Positions 1-11,684 of a DNA stretch of 64,000 nt are shown here, in pieces. The first letter of the stretch is position 1. Each line of letters starts with the position of its first letter. This stretch comes from Mesostigma viride (lineage: Eukaryota > Streptophyta > Mesostigmatophyceae > Mesostigmatales > Mesostigmataceae): assembly GCA_009746045.1 (NCBI GenBank), contig RPFO01000082.1:946677-1010676 (forward strand), written 5' to 3'. The position numbers were made by a program, and so were the translations under genes. The notes below the pieces were generated by a model. The model was given only the letters and a program-made list of their open reading frames with translations. It made no database searches and had not been told where the DNA came from.

Positions 1-1033
1 CAAACTTGTCCCCTCTGCACATAACATACATCGACGTCCATCCTTAAAAAAAAATGAGGTTTTGTCGGAAAGAAATATGCAAACGTTAGGCGAGGTTTCC
101 AATCCCTAACGGCCGTTGGGTCACTAATTGTTGTTTAACCCACTACAGTCGCATGAGAGAAAACGAAAGTCAATTTTACATTGCATTACCGAAAGAGGCA
201 ACATTCGTTTCCCTTGAAAATTCAAGTACAACGGACGGCGCGCAAATTTCAGCGTACGGACTGATCCAGGACCGGATCGACCAAACCCGATCTGCCCAAA
301 TCTGCCCAAATCTTTCACTTCACGAGTCACTACCGGATCTGTACGGCACCTGCGGGCCGACTTCCTGATTCCGTGGACTCCGAGCATAGAACATTTTTTT
401 CTGAGACGGCAGGCTTAGTCTTTAAATTAGACCAACCTCGGGCAGTGTTCGATGGCATGGAAGCTCTTGCTGTCGTTTAAACGGCGCTGTCAATTAAGTC
501 TGTTGGTTTTTAATTTTGACAGGACTCGCCCAGCATGTTTTCCGCATGTTTTTAGCTCCAGGAATTATAACAGCTGTAATATCACCAGTGGAATGCGGGA
601 GGGGAGGTCGGGCTTAAGGAAAACTTTCTTTCGTTGTCATGCCACCATTCAAGCTCCGTGGTTACATGCACGACAGTGTAAGGCCCCTTCAAGAGAAGTT
701 TCTGCGATCATAGACCGATAGTGCGCCACCGGTACTGGTAGAGAAATTTCATGCGTTTCTTGGAACGCCTATAGGCTTAATGACGGCTAGGCAAACGAGC
801 TACTATCTCGCCCCGGCTAATCTATGAAACGTAAGTGTGCCGCCTTTCCCGTGCGCTTGCAAGTGTGGGGATCTCAGCGGGTCATTCGTTGTCACGTTTA
901 CGAAGCGTCTACCCATGTGTTCCATGGCAAACGCGGTGTGCCTGGCATCCGCAATGTGCTCTGAGCATGGGTGTGTTCGGCATTGGTCTCGGCCGCAGCT
1001 TGTCAGGCCCTGAGTCGCGATGCACGAAGCACG
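1..1033. other. unassigned sequence, one variant palindrome
   Basis: I see no recognisable gene here. Open frames are short and unlike any family I know. A one-base variant of the 14-bp palindrome found elsewhere in the window (CTAACGGCCGTTGG) lies at 105-118. Confidence 0.4.
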
Positions 1034-1067
<34 letters not shown>

Positions 1068-1068
1068 A
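1034..1068. repeat. (TG)n/(CG)n microsatellite
   Basis: An uninterrupted alternating TG run passes into CGCGCG and back to TG. It is alternating purine-pyrimidine, so Z-DNA prone. The flanks from 1069 to 1620 show no recognisable gene. Confidence 0.9.
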
Positions 1069-1620
1069 TGACTCTTTGTGTCCGTAGCCAGTGTTGCCGC
1101 TTTAGTTCTGATGTATGACTTGCATCGCAGCACTTTGATATCAACACGGCTCACATTACCAGATTACTAGCAACACTGGTTACATGTTGCAAACTGCATT
1201 GGTATACAGATAATATTACAAATGCAAATAATCTGTACATAATATACAAAAGAGATGTCAATAATCTGCATTGAAGAAGATGCAGGTGTTTGACTGTGCA
1301 TGGAGGCAAGAGCTGCTTGTTGATAGCAGCCACCGCCATGGGCTATGTTGTGTCGCTTTCACATATATTTGCCCATCGTCATTTTCTTCAGCGCTGTAGT
1401 GCATGATGGCAGTGCCACAACAATCCATGCCAATGATTTGTCATGATGGGGGGAAAGGATGACATTTCTACCTGGCTGTTTGACACGTGCATGCTTGACT
1501 CGCTCACCCAGCCACTCCCTCCCTCACGCACCCACGCAAGCAAGCACACCCACATCCACACTGTCCCACACACCCAAGCACGCACACCCACCCACCCAGA
1601 CAGCCAGACACACACACATG

Positions 1621-2022
<402 letters not shown>

Positions 2023-3400
2023 TGCATGCACGTCTAGTGTCTCTCCATTTGAGCACCTGTCCTTACACCCCCGCAGTGGCAGCCAAGCGAGGAAGCAACC
2101 AAGGGACCAAGCGAACCCCCCAACTGCCCGACATCACCGGAATGTACCGTCCGGAATGTTCGTATGGCACGTTAATTGCACAAATACCTGCCCCACATTT
2201 TCTTCAACGCTATATAATGCATCATCGCAGTGCCACAACAATCTGGGCTCTGAGATATTGAATCATACGGGGGGGGAAGATGACAGGCATACCTGGATGT
2301 TTCACACGTGCATGCCTGAACGGCACATGGATTATGAAACAAATTGAAAGCACGGGCGCACAACATCAACCAATATCATAACTTATTTTACTGTACAAGG
2401 TAATGTTCATTGGTACCACATGCATTACTGGACAACTTTGGAGTTGGGTTTGATATGGCCTGCAGGCTATCTATTGTGAAAACTGCAAGGCATGCTGGTA
2501 TGGCTACTAAGTGGAACACCATGAATGGAATCCCTAGGAACACCAAGCCTAGTAATGTAAATTACAGGTGGCACAACTGGCACACACCACATCGTGGCAA
2601 ATATAAGCCTGGACTGCAACAGATGATGGCATTTTCCTGTTATGGCATGGTCGATCGGAGGGAATTTTCAACTTTTAATGCCGATGGACAATGTGAAAGT
2701 TATTCCACATAGGGCGGCCCGGCACTCAGCTGCTAACGTCTAGCTGACAACAAGCTTCACGGCCGAATCAGGGATGCAGCGTCCACTATTAAACCAAGGC
2801 ATATGAAAAAAAATTCCTGCACAACGTCGGCTTACCGATGGTTGTGGTTAGCATGCGTGAACAAGAAGATTGTGTGGTTTGTACGCCAGTCTGATCCGGC
2901 GACATGGCAGTGGCTGCCGGCCAGCACATGCGCATGCCATTCGACATGCTGAATGGGGGGCTGTGCGTTAAAATCAAAATGAACATGACAAACATCTCAT
3001 GTAAGAAATTTATATACAGCTTTCTGTCTCAAGCCAAAAAAGGGTGTGTCGTCATGCAATATATCAGTCCTGCCAGCCATAAACCTTAACTCCTAATCTG
3101 GAATTCACAATTGGCTTGTTTGAATCACACGCATAAACAAAGTAGTCGACACATGTCTACGGAAGCGGCATTTTGAACGTGAGATTGGATTGATTCGCCG
3201 TTTGGTTAGTAAGTTTCCCAGACTGCCATCGCTAGCAAATTTACCATGGCTAGCAGGTGCTGCGGTGCATTTTTTTGCTTAGGCAACGGGACCATTTTTC
3301 TTTAGTCTAGCGCAAAAAAGGCTAAGCATGGGCGGGTCGACATGGCGTCGCATGGGCCGTGAGGCCGGACTTGAACGGACGATAGTGTTGTACTAGTTCA
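2023..3400. other. unassigned sequence
   Basis: Unique-looking sequence with several short open frames. I recognise no protein family, RNA gene or long repeat. Confidence 0.4.
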
Positions 3401-3408
3401 GGCTGAAA

Positions 3409-3465
3409 ATGATTCCACCGTTTTCCTTTTCTGATTCCACCGTTTTTCCTTTCCGATTCCTTGGA
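3409..3465 (+). repeat. short tandem repeat around GATTCCACCG
   Basis: Two to three diverged copies of a unit beginning GATTCCACCGTTTTTCC in tandem. Confidence 0.6.
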
Positions 3466-3671
3466 TGAAATCTGGCCGAATCAGACAGAATAGTTCCTGC
3501 GGTGCCAAAAGGGCGGTTACGAAAATGTGTGGCTGGAGTTTGTGCGAAGGGTAACTACTTTGACTGGTGCGCACTTGAAACTAGTCGGCATTGCTAGATG
3601 CCGCGGGGGTACACTCCAACTTGAAAGCCGGACGTCTTGGGGGTCAAGGCCTGGCTTTCGGTAATGCAATG

Positions 3672-3800
3672 TTCCAATTTCAAAGTGAAAGGAGAATCCA
3701 CTATTACACCATTTTACAACACAAATCAGGTCAATTTTATTCCAATTTCAAAGTAAAAAGAGAATTCACCATTACACCATTTTACAACACAAATCAGGAC
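3672..3800 (+). repeat. ~67-bp tandem duplication
   Basis: Two adjacent copies begin CCAATTTCAAAGT and end ACAACACAAATCAGG, with a few substitutions. The repeat lies just downstream (3') of the MYND gene on the minus strand and may be in its 3' UTR or intergenic. Confidence 0.7.
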
Positions 3801-3881
3801 TACATACACAAATTTCAAACCCAAAATGCGTCCAGTTTTCCAGCCTCAAAAGCAAATTATTACTCTACATTTCCAGTTTTT

Positions 3882-4658
3882 CTATGAGGAAGAACCGTAG
3901 TAGAAGGTGAAGGAGAAGTCAACCTCAGAGAAGTCGACCTCGGTTCCATCCAGTATGGTCGTCCTGTTTACCCCCCTTATCACCCCTGCCAGCCCCTCCC
4001 TTGCTTGCCTCAGACGTTCGCATCTATCCTTATGCCTACTCCAGTCAGCACGCTGGCACTCCTCACTGCAATATCTGGCATCCCTACATCCTCTACACCA
4101 CTTCTGAGGGCCTGTGTCGCACCCACACCCCTCCTTGGAGCAATTTCGCATACCACGCATGGGATCCCCATCCCTCACGATCGGGTCAGAGAGCAAGAAA
4201 AAGTTCATGTTGAGGGGTACTTCTGCCCCTACACACGCATCAGCCCTCACGCGCAGGGAAGACGTAACATTCGGGTAAAATGCGCGCTTGTAGGTGCACC
4301 CAAGCTGAGCCCCTTCCTCTTCCCCCAACTCTATCTTTGGCCCCTTTGTAATGAACGACACCAAAAGGCGGAACTCCCTCGTTGGGTCTATTGGCGCTCT
4401 TAGATCCATCTGTGGTACGAAAAAACCCTCTTGAATACAGAAGTTCATATCAGCTAGCTGGGCGTACATAACCCTCTCCATTTGGCTGAACGAATCAAAC
4501 GCCAATAAAACGGCCAAGTGGCGGCCTGTCTTCTCCTGCGCGACACGAACTTCCTCGAATATGCCACGCGACAGAAAGCGAACTTGTTTGTAAACGTTTT
4601 GAAGGACGCTTCCGTAGACTTCATTCACGATCTCGGACTCATTCGCGATCTCGGCCAT
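3882..4658 (-). CDS. MYND-type zinc-finger protein
   Basis: A 258-residue minus-strand frame. The first in-frame ATG is at 4658 (begins MAEIANESEIVNEVYG); the frame extends further upstream without an ATG. The C-terminal third carries a MYND-like cysteine/histidine cluster: CSKEGCGCD, then CRGCRDARYCSEECQRADW and SRHKDRC. The spacing and the YCS..CQ..DW...H...C signature are typical of MYND fingers, which bind proline-rich peptides and often occur in transcription cofactors or SET-domain proteins. No SET domain is visible and the N-terminal ~170 residues are not recognised. The tail after the finger is acidic (EVDFSEVDFSF). The frame is compact and intron-free, next to another small minus-strand gene with about 160 bases between. 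The family is fairly sure; the role is unknown. Confidence 0.75.
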   Translation of the reverse strand: MAEIANESEIVNEVYGSVLQNVYKQVRFLSRGIFEEVRVAQEKTGRHLAVLLAFDSFSQMERVMYAQLADMNFCIQEGFFVPQMDLRAPIDPTREFRLLVSFITKGPKIELGEEEGAQLGCTYKRAFYPNVTSSLRVRADACVGAEVPLNMNFFLLSDPIVRDGDPMRGMRNCSKEGCGCDTGPQKWCRGCRDARYCSEECQRADWSRHKDRCERLRQAREGLAGVIRGVNRTTILDGTEVDFSEVDFSFTFYYGSSS

Positions 4659-4817
4659 CTTTTTCAGGGAAAAAACGAACAAAAAGATTTACATCGCGGC
4701 CAAAAAAACGCGTTTTCCCATTAGTGTGTTTGCCTAATTTATTGTAATCATTCATTTTTAAAACAGTCAGGTCCTTCACAACCTCAGAAAATGATTTCAT
4801 TAAATTGGCATATACAT

Positions 4818-5084
4818 TTAAAAACATCTTAGGTTTTTGCGTTTCAGTTTACGTTTGTTTCCCGGTTGAATAAAGTTGACACCATCCCCTTCATCGTCGG
4901 AAATTAAGGCCGGCATTTCGTCCACTTCAGCTTGTACATCATCTTTTTTCATCACAACCATGGCTGGAATTGAATCCCAAAATTTCTCAATCGCTCTAAC
5001 AACTTCGGCTGGCAGTTTTTTGGCCCCCCGTTCAACTGCCTCTCTCTCCTGGTTCGACACCGAAACGTCCTTGTCTTTCTCCAT
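4818..5084 (-). CDS. small hypothetical protein with basic C-terminus
   Basis: An 88-residue minus-strand frame from the ATG at 5084 (MEKDKDVSVSNQEREAVERG) to a stop at 4818. The middle is acidic (EVDEMPALISDDEGDG) and the end is strongly basic (NKRKLKRKNLR), resembling a nuclear-localisation signal. I do not recognise the family. The frame continues upstream as FFS to a plausible 3' splice site (GTGCAG) ending at 5094. A phase-compatible exon end lies at 5449 beside a GT donor, so the real protein may begin further upstream. It lies head-to-tail with the MYND gene. Confidence 0.5.
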   Translation of the reverse strand: MEKDKDVSVSNQEREAVERGAKKLPAEVVRAIEKFWDSIPAMVVMKKDDVQAEVDEMPALISDDEGDGVNFIQPGNKRKLKRKNLRCF

Positions 5085-5093
5085 TGAAAAAAA

Positions 5094-5448
5094 CTGCACG
5101 TGAAGCACAACTGGCACAACCAATGTAAGTAAACCTAGTACCTTCAGGGGCGGATTAATTCATCAGCCGGAGTACAATTTTATTTTACAACGCCAACGGC
5201 CGTTGGCATTACAGCAATGAAGTTAAGATAAAAACGTCGTAATGCAACGGCTGATAAAACTGGCGTATAATCAATAACGCAAAAAAAATTGGCAAGAACT
5301 TTTTTTTGGAGGTCCAACGGCCGTTGGCATCACGTAAATCACAACAGCAATGATGGAAACTGATTTTGCAAGTCCAACGGCCGTTGGCATCAAGAAAATC
5401 AGAAGAGGGAGCGACTGCCCAAAAAACGCATAATAATAAAACAAGTAC
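5094..5448 (-). other. probable phase-0 intron with three palindromes
   Basis: Read on the minus strand, the segment starts GTACTTG after CTGCAAG and ends GTGCAG before the exon of the 88-residue gene. The flanking exon frames join in phase 0. It contains CCAACGGCCGTTGG at 5193-5206, 5314-5327 and 5374-5387. The acceptor side is better supported than the donor. Confidence 0.45.
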
Positions 5449-5582
5449 CTTGCAGGTGGTTGACAGACGCGAATCTTGTGTGGCGACGTGGAATCTGCAA
5501 GGAATGCGCAAAAACGTTGCAATCAGAATTACAAGGATTACATATTTTCCACATTTAGTTTTTCAGGTCCAACGGCCGTTGG
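5193..5582. repeat. four dispersed CCAACGGCCGTTGG palindromes
   Basis: Exact 14-bp palindromes start at 5193, 5314, 5374 and 5569. Three are followed by CAT and sit in similar AT-rich contexts, which suggests short copied units. Confidence 0.9.
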
Positions 5583-5663
5583 CATGAGATTAATAAGAAT
5601 ACCACTACATGCGTGTGAGAAAATTGTGCCGGGTGACAGAATTAAATCCAAGTTGCCCAGCAG

Positions 5664-6174
5664 GTGGGAGGGAGGGAGGGAGGGAGGGAGGGAGGGAAGG
5701 AGGGAAGGAGGGAGGTAGGGAAGGAGGGAAGGAGGGAAGTAGGGAGGGAGGGAGGGAGGGAGGGAGGGAGGGAGGGAGGGAAGGAGGGAAGGAGGGAAGG
5801 AGGAAGAAGGGAGGAAGGAGGGAAGGAGGGAAGGAGGGAAAGGAGTAGGGAAAGGAGGAGGGAAGGAGGGAAGGAGGGAAGGAGGGAGGGAAGGAGGGAA
5901 GGAGGGAAGGAGGGAAGGAGGGAAGGAGGGAAGGAGGGAAGGAGGGAAGGAGGGAAGGAGGGAAGGAGGGAAGGAGGGAAGGAGGGAAGGAGGGAAGGAG
6001 GGAAGGAGGGAAGGAGGGAAGGAGGGAAGGAGGGAAGGAGGGAAGGAGGGAAGGAGGGAAGGAGGGAAGGAGGGAAGGAGGGAAGGAGGGAAGGAGGGAA
6101 GGAGGGAAGGAGGGAAGGAGGGAAGGAGGGAAGGAGGGAAGGAGGGAAGGAGGGAAGGAGGGAAGGAGGGAAGG
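5664..6174 (+). repeat. GGGA/GGAA polypurine microsatellite
   Basis: About 500 bases are almost purely purine on the plus strand, first (GGGA)n and then a regular (GGAAGGAG)-type tract. Such mirror-like purine tracts can form triplex (H-DNA). The tract abuts the 29-bp satellite directly. Confidence 0.95.
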
Positions 6175-9168
6175 ATAAATACCTAGGGGGGGTGCTGGCA
6201 TGCATAAATACCTAGGGGGGGTGCTGGCAAGCATAAATACGTCGGGGGGGTGCTGGCATGCATAAATACCTAGGGGGGGTGCTGGCATGCATAAATACCT
6301 AGGGGGGTGCTGGCATGCATAAATACCTAGGGGGGGTGCTGGCATGCATAAATACCTAGGGGGGGTGCTGGCATGCATAAATACCTAGGGGGGGTGCTGG
6401 CATGCATAAATACCTAGGGGGGGTGCTGGCATGCATAAATACCTAGAGGGGTGCTGGCATGCATAAATACCTAGGGGGGGTGCTGGCAAGCATAAATACC
6501 TAGGGGGGGTGCTGGCATGCATAAATACCTAGGGGGGTGCTGGCATGCATAAATACCTAGGGGGGGTGCTGGCATGCATAAATACCTAGGGGGGGTGCTG
6601 GCATGCATAAATACCTAGGGGGGTGCTGGCATGCATAAATACCTAGGGGGGGTGCTGGCATGCATAAATACCTAGGGGGGGTGCTGGCATGCATAAATAC
6701 CTGGGGGGGTGCTGGCATGCATAAATACCTAGGGGGGGTGCTGGCATGCATAAATACCTAGGGGGGGTGCTGGCATGCATAAATACCTAGGGGGGGTGCT
6801 GGCATGCATAAATACCTAGGGGGGGTGCTGGCATGCATAAATACCTAGGGGGGTGCTGGCATGCATAAATACCTAGGGGGGGTGCTGGCATGCATAAATA
6901 CCTAGGGGGGGGCTGGCATGCATAAATACCTAGGGGGGGGCTGGCATGCATAAATACCTAGGGGGGGGGCTGGCATGCATAAATACCTAGGGGGGTGCTG
7001 GCATGCATAAATACCTAGGGGGGGTGCTGGCATGCATAAATACCTAGGGGGGGTGCTGGCATGCATAAATACCTAGGGGGGGGCTGGCATGCATAAATAC
7101 CTAGGGGGGTGCTGGCATGCATAAATACCTAGGGGGGGGCTGGCATGCATAAATACCTAGGGGGGGTGCTGGCATGCATAAATACCTAGGGGGGGTGCTG
7201 GCATGCATAAATACCTAGGGGGGGTGCTGGCATGCATAAATACCTAGGGGGGGTGCTGGCATGCATAAATACCTAGGGGGTGCTGGCATGCATAAATACC
7301 TAGGGGGGGTGCTGGCATGCATAAATACCTAGGGGGGGTGCTGGCATGCATAAATACCTAGGGGGGGTGCTGGCATGCATAAATACCTAGGGGGGGTGCT
7401 GGCATGCATAAATACCGGGGGGGTGCTGGCATGCATAAATACCTAGGGGGGGGCTGGCATGCATAAATACCTAGGGGGGTGCTGGCATGCATAAATACCT
7501 AGGGGGGGGCTGGCATGCATAAATACCTAGGGGGGTGCTGGCATGCATAAATACCTAGGGGGGGTGCTGGCATGCATAAATACCTAGGGGGGGTGCTGGC
7601 ATGCATAAATACCTAGGGGGGTGCTGGCATGCATAAATACCTAGGGGGGGTGCTGGCATGCATAAATACCTAGGGGGGGTGCTGGCATGCATAAATACCT
7701 AGGGGGGGGTGCTGGCATGCATAAATACCTAGGGGGGTGCTGGCATGCATAAATACCTAGGGGGGGTGCTGGCATGCATAAATACCTAGGGGGGTGCTGG
7801 CATGCATAAATACCGAGGGGGGTGCTGGCATGCATAAATACCTAGGGGGGGTGCTGGCATGCATAAATACATGTGGGGGGTGCTGGCATGCATAAATACC
7901 TAGGGGGGGTGCTGGCATGCATAAATACCTAGGGGGGGTGCTGGCATGCATAAATACCTAGGGGGGTGCTGGCATGCATAAATACGTCGGGGGGGTGCTG
8001 GCATGCATAAATACCTAGAAGGGGGGCTGGCATGCATAAATACCTAGGGGGGGTGCTGGCATGCATAAATACCTAGGGGGGTGCTGGCATGCATAAATAC
8101 CTAGGGGGGTGCTGGCATGCATAAATACCTAGGGGGGGTGCTGGCATGCATAAATACCTAGGGGGGGTGCTGGCATGCATAAATACCTAGGGGGGGTGCT
8201 GGCATGCATAAATACCTAGAGGGGTGCTGGCATGCATAAATACCGAGGGGGGGTGCTGGCATGCATAAATACCTAGGGGGGGTGCTGGCATGCATAAATA
8301 CATGTGGGGGTGCTGGCATGCATAAATACCTAGGGGGGGTGCTGGCATGCATAAATACCGAGGGGGGTGCTGGCATGCATAAATACCGAGGGGGGGTGCT
8401 GGCATGAATAAATACCTAGGGGGGGTGCTGGCATGCATAAATACCTAGGGGGGGTGCTGGCATGCATAAATACCTAGGGGGGGTGCTGGCATGCATAAAT
8501 ACCTAGGGGGGGTGCTGGCATGCATAAATACCTAGGGGGGTGCTGGCATGCATAAATACCTAGAGGGGGTGCTGGCATGCATAAATACCTAGGGGGGTGC
8601 TGGCATGCATAAATACCTAGGGGGGGTGCTGGCATGCATAAATACCTAGGGGGGTGCTGGCATGCATAAATACCTAGGGGGGGTGCTGGCATGCATAAAT
8701 ACCTAGAGGGGTGCTGGCATGCATAAATACCGAGGGGGGGTGCTGGCATGCATAAATACCTAGGGGGGGTGCTGGCATGCATAAATACATGTGGGGGGTG
8801 CTGGCATGCATAAATACCTAGGGGGGGTGCTGGCATGCATAAATACCGAGGGGGGTGCTGGCATGCATAAATACCGAGGGGGGGATGCTGGCATGAATAA
8901 ATACCTAGGGGGGTGCTGGCATGCATAAATACCTAGGGGGGGTGCTGGCATGCATAAATACCTAGGGGGGTGCTGGCATGCATAAATACCTAGGGGGGTG
9001 CTGGCATGCATAAATACCTAGGGGGGGGTGCTGGCATGCATAAATACCTAGAGGGGTGCTGGCATGAATAAATACCGAGGGGGGGTGCTGGCATGCATAA
9101 ATACCGAGGGGGGTGCTGGCATGCATAAATACCGAGGGGGGATGCTGGCATGCATAAATACCTAGGGG

Positions 9169-9371
9169 TTCAGCTGCCATTCGTACCTTTTTTTCTGTTT
9201 TTATTTTTTAATGGGGGCCGGCCTGGGGCAGCGGCGGCGGGTGGACGAAAACTGATAGCGTTCCCCTTTGTGCATCCCGTGACCACCGGCCACCAAACGG
9301 AGGCACGACACCAAGGCAGATCAAGCACCAAAGGAAGCAGCAAGGACGTTGACGTTATTAACCAAGAATGG
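9169..9371 (+). repeat. spacer cassette 1 in the 29-bp array
   Basis: Non-satellite insert of about 203 bp from TTCAGCTGCCATTCGTACC to TAACCAAGAATGGG. It contains T-rich tracts, GGGGGCCGGCC and CAGCGGCGGCGGG. It returns to satellite in a CGTCG-variant unit. Confidence 0.95.
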
Positions 9372-10039
9372 GGGTGCTGGCATGCATAAATACGTCGGGG
9401 GGGGTGCTGGCATGCATAAATACCTAGGGGGGTGCTGGCATGCATAAATACCTAGGGGGGGTGCTGGCATGCATAAATACCTAGAGGGGTGCTGGCATGC
9501 ATAAATACCGAGGGGGGGTGCTGGCAAGCATAAATACCTAGGGGGGGGTGCTGGCATGCATAAATACCTAGAGGGGGTGCTGGCATGCATAAATACCGAG
9601 GGGGGGTGCTGGCATGCATAAATACCTAGGGGGGGTGCTGGCATGCATAAATACATGTGGGGGGTGCTGGCATGCATAAATACCTAGGGGGGTGCTGGCA
9701 TGCATAAATACCGAGGGGGGGTGCTGGCATGCATAAATACCGAGGGGGGGATGCTGGCATGAATAAATACCTAGGGGGGGTGCTGGCATGCATAAATACC
9801 TAGGGGGGGTGCTGGCATGCATAAATACCTAGGGGGGGTGCTGGCATGCATAAATACCTAGGGGGGGTGCTGGCATGCATAAATACCTAGGGGGGGGTGC
9901 TGGCATGCATAAATACCTAGAGGGGTGCTGGCATGAATAAATACCGAGGGGGGGTGCTGGCATGCATAAATACCGAGGGGGGGTGCTGGCATGCATAAAT
10001 ACCGAGGGGGGGATGCTGGCATGCATAAATACCTAGGGG

Positions 10040-10241
10040 TTCAGCTGCCATTCGTACCTTTTTTTCTGTTTTTATTTTTTAATGGGGGCCGGCCTGGGGC
10101 AGCGGCGGCGGGTGGACGAAAACTGATAGCGTTCCCGTTTGTGCATCCCGTGACCACCGGCCACCAAACGGAGGCACGACACCAAGGCAGATCAAGCACC
10201 AAAGGAAGCAGCAAGGACGTTGACGTTATTAACCAAGAATG
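10040..10241 (+). repeat. spacer cassette 2 in the 29-bp array
   Basis: Nearly identical to the cassette at 9169, with the same left and right junctions and one visible C/G difference (TTCCCGTTTG versus TTCCCCTTTG). Confidence 0.95.
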
Positions 10242-11482
10242 GGGGTGCTGGCATGCATAAATACGTCGGGGGGGTGCTGGCATGCATAAATACCTAGGGG
10301 GGTGCTGGCATGCATAAATACCTAGGGGGGGTGCTGGCATGCATAAATACCTAGAGGGGGTGCTGGCATGCATAAATACCGAGGGGGGGTGCTGGCAAGC
10401 ATAAATACCTAGGGGGGGGTGCTGGCATGCATAAATACCTAGGGGGGGGGCTGGCATGCATAAGAACCTAGGGGGGTGCTGGCATGCATAAATACCTAGG
10501 GGGGGTGCTGGCATGCATAAATACCGAGGGGGGTGCTGGCATGCATAAATACCTAGGGGGGGGGCTGGCATGCATAAATACGTCGGGGGGGTCGCTGGCA
10601 TGCATAAATACCTAGGGGGGTGCTGGCATGCATAAATACCTAGCGGGGGTGCTGGCATGCATAAATACCTAGGGGGGGGGCTGGCATGCATAAATACCTA
10701 GGGGGGGGTGCTGGCATGCATAAATACCTAGGGGGGGGGCTGGCATGCATAAATACGTCGGGGGGTCGCTGGCATGCATAAATACCTAGGGGGGTGCTGG
10801 CATGCATAAATACCTAGGGGGTGCTGGCATGCATAAATACCTAGGGGGGGGGGCTGGCATGCATAAATACGTCGGGGGGTCGCTGGCATGCATAAATACC
10901 TAGGGGGGTGCTGGCATGCATAAATACCTAGGGGGGGTGCTGGCATGCATAAATACCTAGGGGGGGGCTGGCATGCATAAATACCTAGGGGGGGTGCTGG
11001 CATGCATAAATACCTAGAGGGGTGCTGGCATGCATAAAAACCGAGGGGGGTGCTGGCAAGCATAAATACCTAGGGGGGGGTGCTGGCATGCATAAATACC
11101 GAGGGGGGGTGCTGGCATGCATAAATACCGAGGGGGGATGCTGGCATGAATAAATACCGAGGGGGGGGTGCTGGCATGCATAAATACCTAGGGGGGGTGC
11201 TGGCATGCATAAATACATGTGGGGGGTGCTGGCATGCATAAATACCTAGGGGGGGTGCTGGCATGCATAAATACCGAGGGGGGTGCAGGCATGCATAAAT
11301 ACCGAGGGGGGGTGCTGGCATGCATAAATACCTAGGGGGGTGCTGGCATGCATAAATACCTAGGGGGGGGGGCTGGCATGCATAAATACCTAGGGGGGGG
11401 CTGGCATGCATAAATACCTAGGGGGGGTGCTGGCATGCATAAATACCTAGGGGGGGTGCTGGCATGCATAAATACCTAGGGG

Positions 11483-11684
11483 TTCAGCTGCCATTCGTAC
11501 CTTTTTTTCTGTTTTTATTTTTTAATGGGGGCCGGCCTGGGGCAGCGGCGGCGGGTGGACGAAAACTGATAGCGTTCCCGTTTGTGCATCCCGTGACCAC
11601 CGGCCACCAAACGGAGGCACGACACCAAGGCAGATCAAGCACCAAAGGAAGCAGCAAGGACGTTGACGTTATTAACCAAGAATG
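11483..11684 (+). repeat. spacer cassette 3 in the 29-bp array
   Basis: Same junctions as the two preceding cassettes and essentially identical to the copy at 10040. The distances between cassettes differ (~870 and ~1440 bp), so satellite number changed after duplication. Confidence 0.95.

Noticed and set aside
3882-5084. MYND protein and the 88-residue protein as one spliced gene
   Set aside because: The upstream frame ends in a stop before any usable donor, and the MYND frame has its own ATG.
9150-9389. A ~79-residue protein encoded by each spacer cassette
   Set aside because: The frame needs satellite sequence for its start and end, and the shorter cassettes alter it.
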